Numbered from the stretch's first letter, positions 49,800 to 58,590 are shown. The stretch: 64,000 nt of DNA from Geomobilibacter sp964432205 (GCA_964432205.1 CAYSMK010000019.1:38289-102288), one strand, 5' to 3'. Numbers and translations are program-made. Notes: generated by a model not told the origin, from the sequence alone.

Positions 49800-51236
49800 A
49801 TGAACGTCCTGATCGTCGAAGACAACCCCAATGACCGGCGGCTTCTGCGCTACACCTTCGAACACCACGGCTGCTCGGTCGTCGAGGCGGAGAACGGAAA
49901 AGAGGGGCTTGAACTTGCCTCTGCTCACCGGCCCGACATCATTGTGTCCGACGCCCTGATGCCGGTCATGGACGGCTTTCAGCTGCTGCGGGCCCTGAAG
50001 TCGGACCAGGAACTCCGGTCGATCCCGCTCGTTTTCTACTCCGCTACGTACACCGAACAAAGCGAGACCGAACTCGCCCTCTCCCAGGGTGCGGAGGCCT
50101 TTATCATCAAGCCGAAAGCGCCGGAGGAGCTCTGGCAGGATACCTGCCGGATTTACAGGGCCTCGAAAGCGCGACAGGGGACCCCTGCCCATGAGGCCAC
50201 CAAAGAAAGCGAGGAACAGTACCTCAGGGAGTACAGTCAGATAGTTGCAACCAAGCTGGAGAAGAAGGTCCTCGAACTCGAGGAGGCCCTGACACAGCGC
50301 AGTCAGGCAGAGGAAGAGGTACGCAAGCTGAACGCGGACCTGGAGGAGCGGGTGCGGGTGCGGACCGCCGAGCTGGAACGGAGGACCAGGGAACTGGAGG
50401 AGAGCCGGCAGGCGCTCGTGAACCTCGTGGAGGACCTGAACCGGACCGCCAGTGAACTGCAGTTGGTCAACGAAACCCTCACGACCGAGATCAGGCAGCG
50501 GCAGAAGGCACAGGAGGAGATATCCGGCCTGAACGAGAACCTGCTGCGACAAAAGCATGCCCTGGAGGAATCCAACCGCGAGCTGGAGGCATTCAGCTAC
50601 TCCATATCCCACGACCTGCGTGCCCCCCTGAGGCACATCGACGGCTTCAGCGAGGTACTCCAGGCAGAGTACGCCAGCGAACTCCCTCCGACCGGCCAGG
50701 ATTACCTGGAACGGATACGCAAGGCATGCCACCACACCCAGAGACTCACCGACGACCTGCTGACCTATTCACGACTCATTCGCTCCCCCCTGCATCTGGA
50801 GCAGATCAACCTGAGCGACATGTCCCGTGAAATAATCGGCGAAATGCGCCAGTCAGAACCTGCCCGCCAGGTGGAGACGGTCATTTCTGAAGGAGTCACC
50901 GCGTCCGGCGACGCCACCCTGCTGCGGGCGGTCATGGAGAACCTGCTGGGGAATGCCTGGAAGTACACGGGCAAAAAAGAGCGGGCCGTTATCGAGTTCG
51001 GGGCCGAAGAGCGGGACGGCAGGCGGGTCTACTTCGTGAGGGACAACGGCGCAGGCTTCGACATGGCCTACAGCAGCCGGCTGTTCGGCGTATTCCAGCG
51101 CCTGCACAAGGCCGAGGAGTTCGACGGGACCGGCGTCGGTCTCGCCACGTGCCAGCGGATCATCCACCGACATGGCGGTGAGATCTGGGCCGAAGCTGAG
51201 CCGGGCAAGGGGGCAACCTTCTACTTCACCCTGTGA
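49800..51236 (+). CDS. REC-coiled coil-histidine kinase (phytochrome-type kinase domain)
   Basis: A 478-residue soluble protein: receiver (1-125; LIVEDNPNDRRLLRY, SDALMPVMDGFQL, FIIKPKAPEEL), long coiled coil (about 135-255), HisKA (about 258-325; SNRELEAFSYSISHDLRAPLRHIDGF, phospho-His in SHDLRAP) and HATPase (about 365-478; ENLLGNAWKYTGK, VRDNGAGFDM, GTGVGLATCQRI). The receiver closely resembles that of the REC-phosphatase protein upstream (both MNVLIV(D/E)DN...HHGC, and SDALMP), so the two are probably paralogues. AGGAAG precedes ATG 49800. It ends the cluster. Confidence 0.93.
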   Translation: MNVLIVEDNPNDRRLLRYTFEHHGCSVVEAENGKEGLELASAHRPDIIVSDALMPVMDGFQLLRALKSDQELRSIPLVFYSATYTEQSETELALSQGAEAFIIKPKAPEELWQDTCRIYRASKARQGTPAHEATKESEEQYLREYSQIVATKLEKKVLELEEALTQRSQAEEEVRKLNADLEERVRVRTAELERRTRELEESRQALVNLVEDLNRTASELQLVNETLTTEIRQRQKAQEEISGLNENLLRQKHALEESNRELEAFSYSISHDLRAPLRHIDGFSEVLQAEYASELPPTGQDYLERIRKACHHTQRLTDDLLTYSRLIRSPLHLEQINLSDMSREIIGEMRQSEPARQVETVISEGVTASGDATLLRAVMENLLGNAWKYTGKKERAVIEFGAEERDGRRVYFVRDNGAGFDMAYSSRLFGVFQRLHKAEEFDGTGVGLATCQRIIHRHGGEIWAEAEPGKGATFYFTL

Positions 51237-51269
51237 GTTGTCCGGTGACCGCGGGATGTTTACGCGCGT

Positions 51270-52652
51270 TCAGAACTCCGCATGGCGCGGGGTTCTCGGG
51301 AACGGGATCACATCCCGGATGTTCTCCATCCCGGTCAGGTACATGAGCAGCCGCTCGAAACCGAGGCCAAAACCGGCATGGGGGCAGGAACCCCAGCGCC
51401 GGGAGTCCAGGTACCACCAGAGACCGCCGGGGTCGATCCCCGCCTCCGCCATCCTATCCTCCAGCAGTCCCAGCCTCTCTTCCCGCTGGCTGCCGCCGAT
51501 GATCTCACCCACCTTGGGAACCAGCAGATCCATGGCCGCCACGGTCCTGTTGTCGTCGTTCTGCCGCATGTAGAACGCCTTGATCTCCTTCGGATAGTTG
51601 ACGATGAAGACCGGCCCCTTCACCACCTGCTCGGTGAGATACCGCTCGTGCTCCGACTGGAGGTCGAGGCCCCACTCGACGGGAAAGGAGAAGGCAACCG
51701 GCGCCTTTTTCAACTGCTCGATCGCCTCGGAATACTCCATCATGGCAAAAGAAGAGTCGGCGACCTGGCGTACCCTCTCGATCAGCCCCTTGTCGATATG
51801 GTCGTTGAAAAAGGCCAGATCATCGTGGCACTCGTCCAGCACGTGACGACAGAGGAAACGAAAGAACTCCTCGGCCAGCCGGGCATCGTCCTGCAGATCC
51901 GCAAAGGCCATCTCCGGTTCGATCATCCAGAACTCTGCCGCATGACGGGAGGTGTTGGAGTTTTCGGCCCGGAACGTGGGACCGAAGGTGTAGATGTCGC
52001 TGAAGGCCAGGGCATACAGTTCCCCTTCCAGCTGGCCGCTCACCGTGAGCCCGGTGGCCTGGCCGAAGAAGTCGGCGCCGTAATCCACCTGCCCCCCCAC
52101 CAGCGGCGTCTTGTCCAACGGCAGGGTGGTGACCCGGAACAGCTCGCCCGCCCCTTCGCAGTCGTTGCCGGTGATGATCGGGGTATGGACGTAGAGAAAG
52201 CCGCGCTCAGCGAAGAAACGGTGGATCGCCTGGGCCAGGGAGGAGCGCACCCGGAACACCGCGCCAAAGGTGTTGGTGCGGGGCCGCAGGTGGGCGATGG
52301 TTCTCAGGTACTCCATGGTGTGCCGCTTTTTCTGGAGAGGGTAGCTGTCGTCGCTCGGGCCGATCACCCTGACCTCCTCGGCGGCAAGCTCTACCGCCTG
52401 ACCTGCCGCCGGCGACGGCACCACCCGCCCCCTTATCACGATGGCACTCCCGGTCCCGAGCCGGCAGATCTCGTCGAAATTGACCAGGGAAGGTCCGGCA
52501 ACCACCTGCAGGCTCCCGAAGCAGGAGCCGTCGTTCAGGGCGATGAAGGCCACCTCCTTGCCGCTCCTGACGGTCCGCGCCCATCCCCGCACCTCCAGCG
52601 CCGTTTCCGGCCCGCTCGCCAGCGCCTGCTTCACCCGAACCCGCTTGTACAT
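51270..52652 (-). CDS. asnS: Asparaginyl-tRNA synthetase
   Basis: A 460-residue class IIb synthetase: N-terminal OB-fold anticodon-binding domain (about 18-105; EVRGWARTVRSGKEVAFIALNDGS) and a catalytic core with motif 2 (FRAENSNTSRHAAEFWMIEPEMAF) and motif 3 (GFGLGFERLLMYLTGMENIRDVIPFPR). The MENIRDVIPFPR ending separates it from AspRS. Length is normal (about 465). CGGAG precedes ATG 52652. It charges tRNA-Asn directly. It stands alone, convergent with the sensor cluster. Confidence 0.97.
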   Translation of the reverse strand: MYKRVRVKQALASGPETALEVRGWARTVRSGKEVAFIALNDGSCFGSLQVVAGPSLVNFDEICRLGTGSAIVIRGRVVPSPAAGQAVELAAEEVRVIGPSDDSYPLQKKRHTMEYLRTIAHLRPRTNTFGAVFRVRSSLAQAIHRFFAERGFLYVHTPIITGNDCEGAGELFRVTTLPLDKTPLVGGQVDYGADFFGQATGLTVSGQLEGELYALAFSDIYTFGPTFRAENSNTSRHAAEFWMIEPEMAFADLQDDARLAEEFFRFLCRHVLDECHDDLAFFNDHIDKGLIERVRQVADSSFAMMEYSEAIEQLKKAPVAFSFPVEWGLDLQSEHERYLTEQVVKGPVFIVNYPKEIKAFYMRQNDDNRTVAAMDLLVPKVGEIIGGSQREERLGLLEDRMAEAGIDPGGLWWYLDSRRWGSCPHAGFGLGFERLLMYLTGMENIRDVIPFPRTPRHAEF

Positions 52653-52718
52653 GGCATACTCCGTAAATTCAGAATTGCTGCCATTTTAGCACAGACGGCC
52701 GCAGGAACAAGAGCCGGG

Positions 52719-52747
52719 TTGACCCCATCCCGCCCCTGCGCTATAGT
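52719..52747 (+). promoter_or_regulatory. Sigma-70 promoter of the PDZ/glutaredoxin operon
   Basis: TTGACC (52719-52724), 17-base spacer, TATAGT (52742-52747). Transcription would start around 52753-52754, only about six bases before ATG 52759. Confidence 0.75.
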
Positions 52748-52758
52748 TTTGCCAACCT

Positions 52759-53139
52759 ATGCGCATCATGTGTTTCCTATTATTCATAGTGCTGACAGTT
52801 ATCGCTACGGGCGTCAGCGCCGCCCCTTCGGCGAAGAACTTCGGCGGCGTCGGGATCGACGGGGTTCCGTGGGCCGACGGTCAGATCGTTGTCAGGCAGC
52901 TCGTTGCCGGTGGCCCGGCCCATCAAGCCGGCATAAAGGTCGGTGACATCATCACCCACATCGATGGCAAACCGACCAAGGGAAACGATTTCAGGCAACT
53001 GGTCGACCTCCGCCTCCGGGGACGGGCCGGCACCCCCGTCACCCTGAAGATCCATCGGCCGGGAGAAGCCAAACCGCGCACCGTCACGCTGATCCGGCGC
53101 CAGCTGGTGATCGGCACGGTAAAGGAGAATCCGAGATGA
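52759..53139 (+). CDS. Exported single PDZ-domain protein
   Basis: A 126-residue protein with a signal peptide (CFLLFIVLTVIATGVSAAP) and one PDZ domain (about 30-115; IVVRQLVAGGPAHQAGIKVGDIITHIDGK, then DLRLRGRAGTPVTLKI). No protease domain is attached. It would act in the periplasm as a peptide-binding adaptor. No ribosome-binding site is visible and the promoter is very close to the ATG. Its stop overlaps the glutaredoxin start (ATGA 53136-53139), so the two act together. Confidence 0.88.
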   Translation: MRIMCFLLFIVLTVIATGVSAAPSAKNFGGVGIDGVPWADGQIVVRQLVAGGPAHQAGIKVGDIITHIDGKPTKGNDFRQLVDLRLRGRAGTPVTLKIHRPGEAKPRTVTLIRRQLVIGTVKENPR

Positions 53140-53519
53140 ACAATATCCTGATCGCCGCCATATTGCTGCTCTGCACCACTACCGCCGCCACCGCCGCCGG
53201 GCCGGCTTCCACCGATGCCCCCCAGAGCCCGGTCAGGCCGGGGGCGTCGGTCAAGCTGCAGTATCCGAAAATCGTCCTCTACTCGACCTCCTGGTGCCCC
53301 CACTGCCGCCAGGCCAAGGAATACATGACCAGCAACAACATACCGTTCATCAACAAGGATGTAGAGCTCGACAACAGTGCCATGGACGAACTGACCAAAA
53401 AGTACAAGAGCCAGGGGGTACCGGTCATCGTGCTCGGCAACGACGAAAAGGTGCTGAGGGGGTTCGACGAGCAGCGATTCAAGAAGGCGGTGGAGGAGTT
53501 GCAGGGGAAAAAGAAGTAG
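53136..53519 (+). CDS. Exported glutaredoxin-family protein
   Basis: A 127-residue protein with a signal peptide (NNILIAAILLLCTTTAATAA) and a glutaredoxin domain (about 42-122) with active site C54-P-H-C57 (STSWCPHC), the cis-proline in GVPVIVLG and GFDEQRF. Export is unusual, because classical glutaredoxins are cytoplasmic; this one would exchange disulfides in the periplasm. It is coupled to the PDZ protein and followed by a strong terminator. Confidence 0.9.
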   Translation: MNNILIAAILLLCTTTAATAAGPASTDAPQSPVRPGASVKLQYPKIVLYSTSWCPHCRQAKEYMTSNNIPFINKDVELDNSAMDELTKKYKSQGVPVIVLGNDEKVLRGFDEQRFKKAVEELQGKKK

Positions 53520-53543
53520 CGGGCATCTTCTGCTGATTGATAC

Positions 53544-53580
53544 AAAAAAGGGATGGGCACTCGATGCCCATCCCTTTTTT
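53544..53580. terminator. Bidirectional intrinsic terminator
   Basis: A perfect 16-base-pair stem with core GGGATGGGCA/TGCCCATCCC, flanked by A6 and T6. It serves the glutaredoxin gene on the plus strand and the PEP-CTERM gene on the minus strand. Confidence 0.96.
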
Positions 53581-53597
53581 GTCGACACAGTTTACAC

Positions 53598-54428
53598 TTA
53601 CTTCCCGGATCTCCTGCGGAGAAGTCCGATGCCTGCCAGTCCGGCACCGAGGAGGATAACGGTCGACGGTTCCGGTACCGGGTTGGGTGGAATACGGGTC
53701 GGTGGCGGCACCAACTCTATCGTCTCGTAAATGACATCGTTGGCGCAGGTCATCTCCCAGCCGATGATGAAGTCCTTGCCCTGCAGGTCGAGTCCATCCC
53801 CGAGATACGTCGTAAAATCATAGGTGGAGACGCCGTTACTCTGGTCTGTCTTGTTAGGAAAACCGGAGTATGCCACATCGCCGACCTTGTCTGTCAGCAG
53901 GCTGGACTGGACGCCTATCGGATGGTTGTCCCGAATGACGTAGCCACTCCATTGCCCCGTCAGGTCCTGCCCTGAGGTAACATACGCCGCGTTATTTATT
54001 CCCTTCATGGCACTGACGGCAATGTGATACAGGCCGTAGGGACCTGCTGCCAACGACGTTGCATTGGGATCCTTCTTGGGAGTGCCTATCGTATTAACCA
54101 CATAATCCCACGTCAGATCACCGTCCCCATTGAGGACGTTGATGAACAGGCTGCCCGGAGCCAGCATGGACCAGTCGTTTACCGGGCTGACGGAATAATT
54201 GAAGGTGATCGACTGCAGGAATCCCGTCGTGCTGATGGCCGCAACACCACCCGAGACATTCGGATTGCCGACGACATCTATGGAGTCGTCGTTCCACCCA
54301 TAGCTTGAATGTCCTGTCCAGTTTGTCCAATGGATCGTGTTATCCCCAAAGGACACGTTATACGCCCACCCCGTTGCCGCAGTCGATGCACAGATCAGTG
54401 CGAGCATGATTACCACTATTCTCTTCAT
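53598..54428 (-). CDS. PEP-CTERM sorting-signal exported protein
   Basis: A 276-residue protein: signal peptide (KRIVVIMLALICASTAATGWA), a beta-rich mature domain (about 25-240) and a C-terminal PEP-CTERM signal (VPEPSTVILLGAGLAGIGLL followed by RRR). Exosortase would cleave and process this tail; no exosortase gene lies in the window. The middle domain resembles extracellular passenger domains seen only in such proteins, so the role is unknown, perhaps biofilm matrix. AAAGAGG precedes ATG 54428. Its leader contains the palindrome CTTAACGTGTTAAG (54452-54465). Confidence 0.9.
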   Translation of the reverse strand: MKRIVVIMLALICASTAATGWAYNVSFGDNTIHWTNWTGHSSYGWNDDSIDVVGNPNVSGGVAAISTTGFLQSITFNYSVSPVNDWSMLAPGSLFINVLNGDGDLTWDYVVNTIGTPKKDPNATSLAAGPYGLYHIAVSAMKGINNAAYVTSGQDLTGQWSGYVIRDNHPIGVQSSLLTDKVGDVAYSGFPNKTDQSNGVSTYDFTTYLGDGLDLQGKDFIIGWEMTCANDVIYETIELVPPPTRIPPNPVPEPSTVILLGAGLAGIGLLRRRSGK

Positions 54429-54615
54429 CTCTATACCTCTTTCGGATTAGCCTTAACGTGTTAAGACCAAGAAAAGCAATAACCGTTCCAATGGTCCAAC
54501 ACAGCACAACATACTGATTTAATTACACACAACCCAGGCAGACACTATCTGAACGCGTGGCGTGTAAACTTCTCCGACATGAAACATGGCTAACGGCACG
54601 ACCGGCCTTCGGCGC

Positions 54616-54642
54616 AAAAAAAGGGCGGCCTGATGGCCGCCC
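54616..54642 (-). terminator. Intrinsic terminator of metY
   Basis: GGGCGGCC (54623-54630) pairs with GGCCGCCC (54635-54642) around TGAT. On the minus strand seven Us follow. Confidence 0.92.
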
Positions 54643-54672
54643 CGCGAAAGTCCGCTCTGTCGCTTCGCTTCC

Positions 54673-55959
54673 CTACTTCTGGGAAGCCTGCAGCGCCTGC
54701 TCGATGTCGGCAATGATGTCGCTGATATCTTCAAGGCCGATGGAGAGCCGGATAAAGTCGGCCGTTACCCCGGAGGAGACCTGCTCCTCCTCACTCAACT
54801 GCTGGTGGGTGGTGGAGGCGGGGTGGATGACCAGCGACTTGGCATCGCCGATGTTGGCCAGATGGGAGAGGAGCTTCACGTTGTCGATGAACTTCTTCCC
54901 GGCCTCCATCCCCCCCTTGATGCCGAAGCCGATGATGGCGCCGGTCCCTTTGGGGAGGTACTTTTCGGCACGGGCGTGGTCGCGGTGGCTCGCCAGCCCG
55001 GCGTAGTTGACCCACGACACCAGGGGATGCTTCTCCAGCCAGGTTGCCACTGCCTTGGCATTCTCCACGTGGCGCGGCATCCGCACATGAAGGGTCTCCA
55101 GCCCCTGGAGGAACTGGAAGGCATTGAAGGGGGAGAGACAGGCCCCCATGTCACGCAGGAGGGTCACCCGCATCTTGAGGATGTAGGAGAGGTTTCCCAG
55201 GGCCTCCCAGTACTTGAGGCCATGGTACGAGGGATCTGGCTCGGTGAATTCGGGAAACCGCCCATTGTTCCAGGGGAATTTCCCGCCGTCCACCACGGCG
55301 CCACCGATACTGGTACCGTGGCCGCCGAGGAACTTGGTGAGCGAGTAGACGACGATGTCGGCACCATGGTCCAGGGGGCGGAACAGATACGGCGTGGTCA
55401 CCGTATTGTCGACGATGAAGGGGATGCCGGCCTCATGGGCGACCCTGGCGATCCCCTCGAAGTCGTCCACGTTGTTCTTCGGGTTCCCCACCGACTCGGT
55501 GTAGACCAGGCGGGTCTTGTCGTCTATCGCCCTCCGGAAGTTCTCCGGATCCGAGGAGTCGACGAACTTCACCTCGATCCCCAGCCTGGGAAGGGTGTAG
55601 TGAAACAGGTTGTAGGTGCCGCCATAGAGATAGCTGGTGGAAATGATGTTGTCCCCGGCCTTGGCGATGTTGAGCACCGCATAGGTGGTGGCAGCCTGAC
55701 CCGAGGCGACCGCCAGGCCGCCTACACCGCCGTCCAGCTGCGCCAGTCGATTCTCCAGCACATCGGTGGTCGGGTTCATCAGCCGCGTGTAGATGTTGCC
55801 GAACTCCTTGAGGCCGAACAGGTTGGCCGCATGCTCAGAACTCTTGAACACGTAGGAGGAGGTCTGGTAGATGGGGACTGCCCGGGACAGGGTGGTGCCG
55901 TCCGGTGTCTGTCCGGCATGAAGGGCCAGGGTGTCGAACTTCAGTGTGCTGTCTGCCAT
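54673..55959 (-). CDS. metY: O-acetylhomoserine sulfhydrylase (PLP enzyme)
   Basis: A 428-residue Cys/Met-metabolism PLP enzyme. Motifs: FDTLALHAGQTPDGTT at the start, YTRLMNPTTDVLE, VASGQAATTYAVLN, the aspartate in IVDNTVTTPYLFRPLDHGADI, and the PLP lysine in YSLTKFLGGHGTSIGG. The long insert and PASTTHQQLSEEEQ ending SIGLEDISDIIADIEQAL fit O-acetylhomoserine (thiol)-lyase, which makes homocysteine from sulfide. GAAGGAGATATC precedes ATG 55959. No SAM riboswitch is visible in the 87 bases upstream. Confidence 0.94.
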   Translation of the reverse strand: MADSTLKFDTLALHAGQTPDGTTLSRAVPIYQTSSYVFKSSEHAANLFGLKEFGNIYTRLMNPTTDVLENRLAQLDGGVGGLAVASGQAATTYAVLNIAKAGDNIISTSYLYGGTYNLFHYTLPRLGIEVKFVDSSDPENFRRAIDDKTRLVYTESVGNPKNNVDDFEGIARVAHEAGIPFIVDNTVTTPYLFRPLDHGADIVVYSLTKFLGGHGTSIGGAVVDGGKFPWNNGRFPEFTEPDPSYHGLKYWEALGNLSYILKMRVTLLRDMGACLSPFNAFQFLQGLETLHVRMPRHVENAKAVATWLEKHPLVSWVNYAGLASHRDHARAEKYLPKGTGAIIGFGIKGGMEAGKKFIDNVKLLSHLANIGDAKSLVIHPASTTHQQLSEEEQVSSGVTADFIRLSIGLEDISDIIADIEQALQASQK

Positions 55960-56046
55960 AATGATATCTCCTTCGCGATAGCATTTCCCGACGTGGTGAG
56001 TAGATAAGCTATAAACAGTTCACAGTTAAGCAGTCAACAATTTATT

Positions 56047-57537
56047 TCAACGGCCGGCGCCCCGGTTGTACAGGGAGGTGAGTTCGGCCAGGCGACCCGC
56101 CCCCCCTCTCCCGAGCCCCTTTTCGGGCATCCGCCACGCCCAGTTGCCCTCCGCCACGCCAGGCATGTTCATCCGCGCCGAGCTGTCCAGTTCCAGCAGG
56201 TCCTGCATCGGGATGATCGCCTGCCGCGCAACCGATGACAGTGCAGCCCGGACCATCTCCCAGACCACCTCCTGCGGGGTGCAGCGGAGGTAGCTGCAGA
56301 CACGACGCTGCTGACGTTCGTTCAGCCCGTTGAACCAGCCGCGGGTGGTATCATTGTCGTGGGTGCCGGTGTAGACCACGCTGCTCCGGCAATAGTTATG
56401 GGGAAGGTAGGCATTGTCGGCGCCGGAATCGAAGGCAAACTGCAGGATCTTCATCCCGGGCAGACCAAACCGGTCGCGCAGCGCCTCCACCTCCGGGGTG
56501 ATGACCCCCAGGTCCTCGGCGATCAGCGGCAGGTCGCCGATCGCCTCCCGGAAGGCATGGAACAGCGCCTCGCCAGGCCCCTTGACCCATTCCCCCTTCA
56601 CCGCCGTCTTTTCCGTGGCCGGGATCTCCCAGTACGCCTCGAACCCCCGGAAGTGATCGATCCGCACCAGATCGTAAAGCCCCAGATCGCTCTTCAGACG
56701 GGCGATCCACCAGCCGTAACCGTCGGCCGCCAACCGCTCCCAGTCGTAGAGCGGATTGCCCCAGCGCTGACCGGTCCTGCTGAAATAATCCGGCGGCACC
56801 CCGGCCACCACCACCGGTTTCCCGGCCTTGTCGAGCCGGAAAAGGTGCTGGTTGCACCAGACATCGGCCGAATCAAAGGCGACAAAGATGGGCGCATCAC
56901 CGATGGTCCTGATCCCCCGCTCGTTGGCATAATGCTTCAGAGCCTGCCACTGACGGGAAAACTGCCACTGCAGGTATTTCTGGATACCGATGGCGTGACC
57001 GAGGAGATGGGAATACTCGCTGCAGGCATCGGCATCCCGACGGACCAGAGGGGCCGGCCAACGGTTCCATCCCTTGCCGGCAAACTGCTCCTTCAGGGCC
57101 ATGAACAGGGCGTAGTCGTGCAGCCAGAAGGTGGTGTCGCAGAAGTGCCAGAACTGCTTCTGCCGGGAACGGTCGTCAGTGGTGAAAAAGCGCTCTGCAG
57201 CCCTGCGGAGGGCACCCAGTTTATGCTCGGTCACCGCCTGGTAATCGATCCGCTCCGCCGGCAGGGTGTCGACTGTCTCTTCCGGCAGCAGATCACCTTC
57301 GGCAACAAGCGCCAGCAGGTCGATCAGGAGCGGATTCCCGGCAAAGGCCGAATAGCAGGAGTAGGGAGAATTGCCATACCCGATCGGCCCCAGGGGAAGG
57401 AGCTGCCAGAGGGACTGGCCGGCATCCCGCAGGAAATCCACGAAATGCCTCGCCTCGATCCCGAACGAGCCGATCCCGCCCGGCCCGGGAAGGGAGGTGG
57501 GGTGGAGCAGGATGCCGCTCTGGCGCTGCTGATGCAT
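56047..57537 (-). CDS. malQ: 4-alpha-glucanotransferase (amylomaltase, GH77)
   Basis: A 496-residue GH77 enzyme: SGILLHPTSLPGPGGIGSFG at the start, PLGPIGYGNSPYSCYSAFAGNPLLIDL, the region DAPIFVAFDSADVWCNQHLF, the nucleophile region LVRIDHFRGFEAYWEIP, the acid/base IAEDLGVITPEVEALRD and TGTHDNDTTRGWF. It transfers maltodextrin segments and serves glycogen or starch metabolism. AGAGGAG precedes ATG 57537. It is co-directional with metY but unrelated. Confidence 0.96.
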   Translation of the reverse strand: MHQQRQSGILLHPTSLPGPGGIGSFGIEARHFVDFLRDAGQSLWQLLPLGPIGYGNSPYSCYSAFAGNPLLIDLLALVAEGDLLPEETVDTLPAERIDYQAVTEHKLGALRRAAERFFTTDDRSRQKQFWHFCDTTFWLHDYALFMALKEQFAGKGWNRWPAPLVRRDADACSEYSHLLGHAIGIQKYLQWQFSRQWQALKHYANERGIRTIGDAPIFVAFDSADVWCNQHLFRLDKAGKPVVVAGVPPDYFSRTGQRWGNPLYDWERLAADGYGWWIARLKSDLGLYDLVRIDHFRGFEAYWEIPATEKTAVKGEWVKGPGEALFHAFREAIGDLPLIAEDLGVITPEVEALRDRFGLPGMKILQFAFDSGADNAYLPHNYCRSSVVYTGTHDNDTTRGWFNGLNERQQRRVCSYLRCTPQEVVWEMVRAALSSVARQAIIPMQDLLELDSSARMNMPGVAEGNWAWRMPEKGLGRGGAGRLAELTSLYNRGAGR

Positions 57538-57580
57538 GTAGTCTCCTCTGTCCGGCCGAAACCGGGTCCCGGACAGACTC

Positions 57581-57610
57581 TTTACGCAGCCCGGAATAGT
57601 GTGGTATAGA
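57581..57610 (+). promoter_or_regulatory. Candidate promoter of the 52-residue gene
   Basis: TTTACG (57581-57586), 18-base spacer, TATAGA (57605-57610). Confidence 0.4.
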
Positions 57611-57630
57611 AGCGGTCAGGAGGAACCGGC

Positions 57631-57789
57631 ATGGTTAAGACCGCTCTGTTTGAAACCCTGATGGACAGCGCCACCAAGAACGAGGACGGCACCTACACCT
57701 TCACCCTGGAAGGGAAGAGCTATAGAATCAGCGACCCCCTGGAGATCTCCAAGATCGCCACTGACCATGGGTATATCATCATCTACTAG
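57631..57789 (+). CDS. 52-residue protein, unknown
   Basis: ATG 57631 begins a 52-codon frame: MVKTALFETLMDSATKNED, then GTYTFTLEGKSYRISDPLE and ISKIATDHGYIIIY before TAG. It has helix-strand-strand-helix character and no membrane segment. CAGGAGG is ideally placed before the start. Divergent from malQ. Composition matches the flanking genes, so it is probably real. No family recognised. Confidence 0.65.
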   Translation: MVKTALFETLMDSATKNEDGTYTFTLEGKSYRISDPLEISKIATDHGYIIIY

Positions 57790-58156
57790 AAATTGCCATG
57801 TCAGCATATACAGAGTAACCGGTATCGGCCCCTCCGGCAACAGTGGCGCACCTGCTTTTATGCTGCCGAAGGGGCCGTCACGAACTGAAACATGCAGGTG
57901 CCCGACCTGCATGTTCATGCATGAGATTTTGTTCTGTTTCAGCCCCCCTCCCATCACTCGCAACACCAACCCTCAGCGGCTCACATTTAATTAAGGTTCC
58001 TGCCTGCATGCCGATAGGTAAGTATCCGCATTGATCGCTACAGCAATGTAACCGTGTTATACCAAAAACGAAATCAAGATATCACCAGCAGCCTGACCTG
58101 ATAAGTAGCACGCATATGATGAATGTACAGACCCGCCATCAAACCGGAGGTGTCGT
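57790..58156 (+). other. Structured, more AT-rich intergenic region
   Basis: No gene seen. It contains two hairpins: CGGCCCCTCCGGCA (57826-57839) with TGCCGAAGGGGCCG (57864-57877), one mismatch; and ACATGCAGGT (57890-57899) with ACCTGCATGT (57905-57914), perfect. Neither has a T-run. The promoter for the following chemotaxis-like genes should lie here. Confidence 0.6.
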
Positions 58157-58588
58157 ATGAGAGAATCCACCCCAGTCATCGGGAACGGCGCGCCCAAACC
58201 AAGGGTGATGCTTGTTGACGACGAGGAGTTTATCAGAGGACTGGTCAGCGACCTGCTGACTGTCAACGGCATCAACCTCTTGACGGCCGATGGTGCGGAC
58301 GCCTGCCTGCATCATCTGAAAAATGGCTTTCGCGGGGTGATCCTGATGGATCTGATGATGCCGGACAAGAACGGCTGGGAAACCATCCGCGACATAAAAC
58401 GGGCCGGTCTTCTCCAGGGGAATATCATAGCCATGCTTACCGCCGTCGATGTCCCTGATGAGGGAATGGACGGGCTGCAGGAGATTGTGATCGATTATAT
58501 CACCAAACCGTTCACCTCCGATGGATTCCTGGCTGCGGTAAAGAGGTATCTCGGCTACCTCGACGAGGCCGCTCGATACGGAGAGTAG
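58157..58588 (+). CDS. CheY-like response regulator
   Basis: A 143-residue receiver: RVMLVDDEEFIRGLVSDLL, phospho-Asp in VILMDLMMPDKNGWE, switch Thr in AMLTAVD and Lys in YITKPFTSD. A 15-residue extension precedes the domain. CGGAGGTG lies before ATG 58157. Two bases separate it from the CheB-like esterase gene, so together they supply the two halves of a classical CheB on separate chains. Confidence 0.93.
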   Translation: MRESTPVIGNGAPKPRVMLVDDEEFIRGLVSDLLTVNGINLLTADGADACLHHLKNGFRGVILMDLMMPDKNGWETIRDIKRAGLLQGNIIAMLTAVDVPDEGMDGLQEIVIDYITKPFTSDGFLAAVKRYLGYLDEAARYGE

Positions 58589-58590
58589 AC

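Noticed and set aside
51282..52946. 554-codon frame on the plus strand
   Set aside because: It is antisense to asnS, which has full class II synthetase motifs, and no domain is recognisable in the shadow frame.
54805..56007. 400-codon frame on the plus strand
   Set aside because: It is antisense to metY, whose PLP-enzyme motifs are complete.
55960..56046. SAM riboswitch upstream of metY
   Set aside because: The gap to the malQ stop is only 87 bases, and no aptamer stems or terminator were seen.
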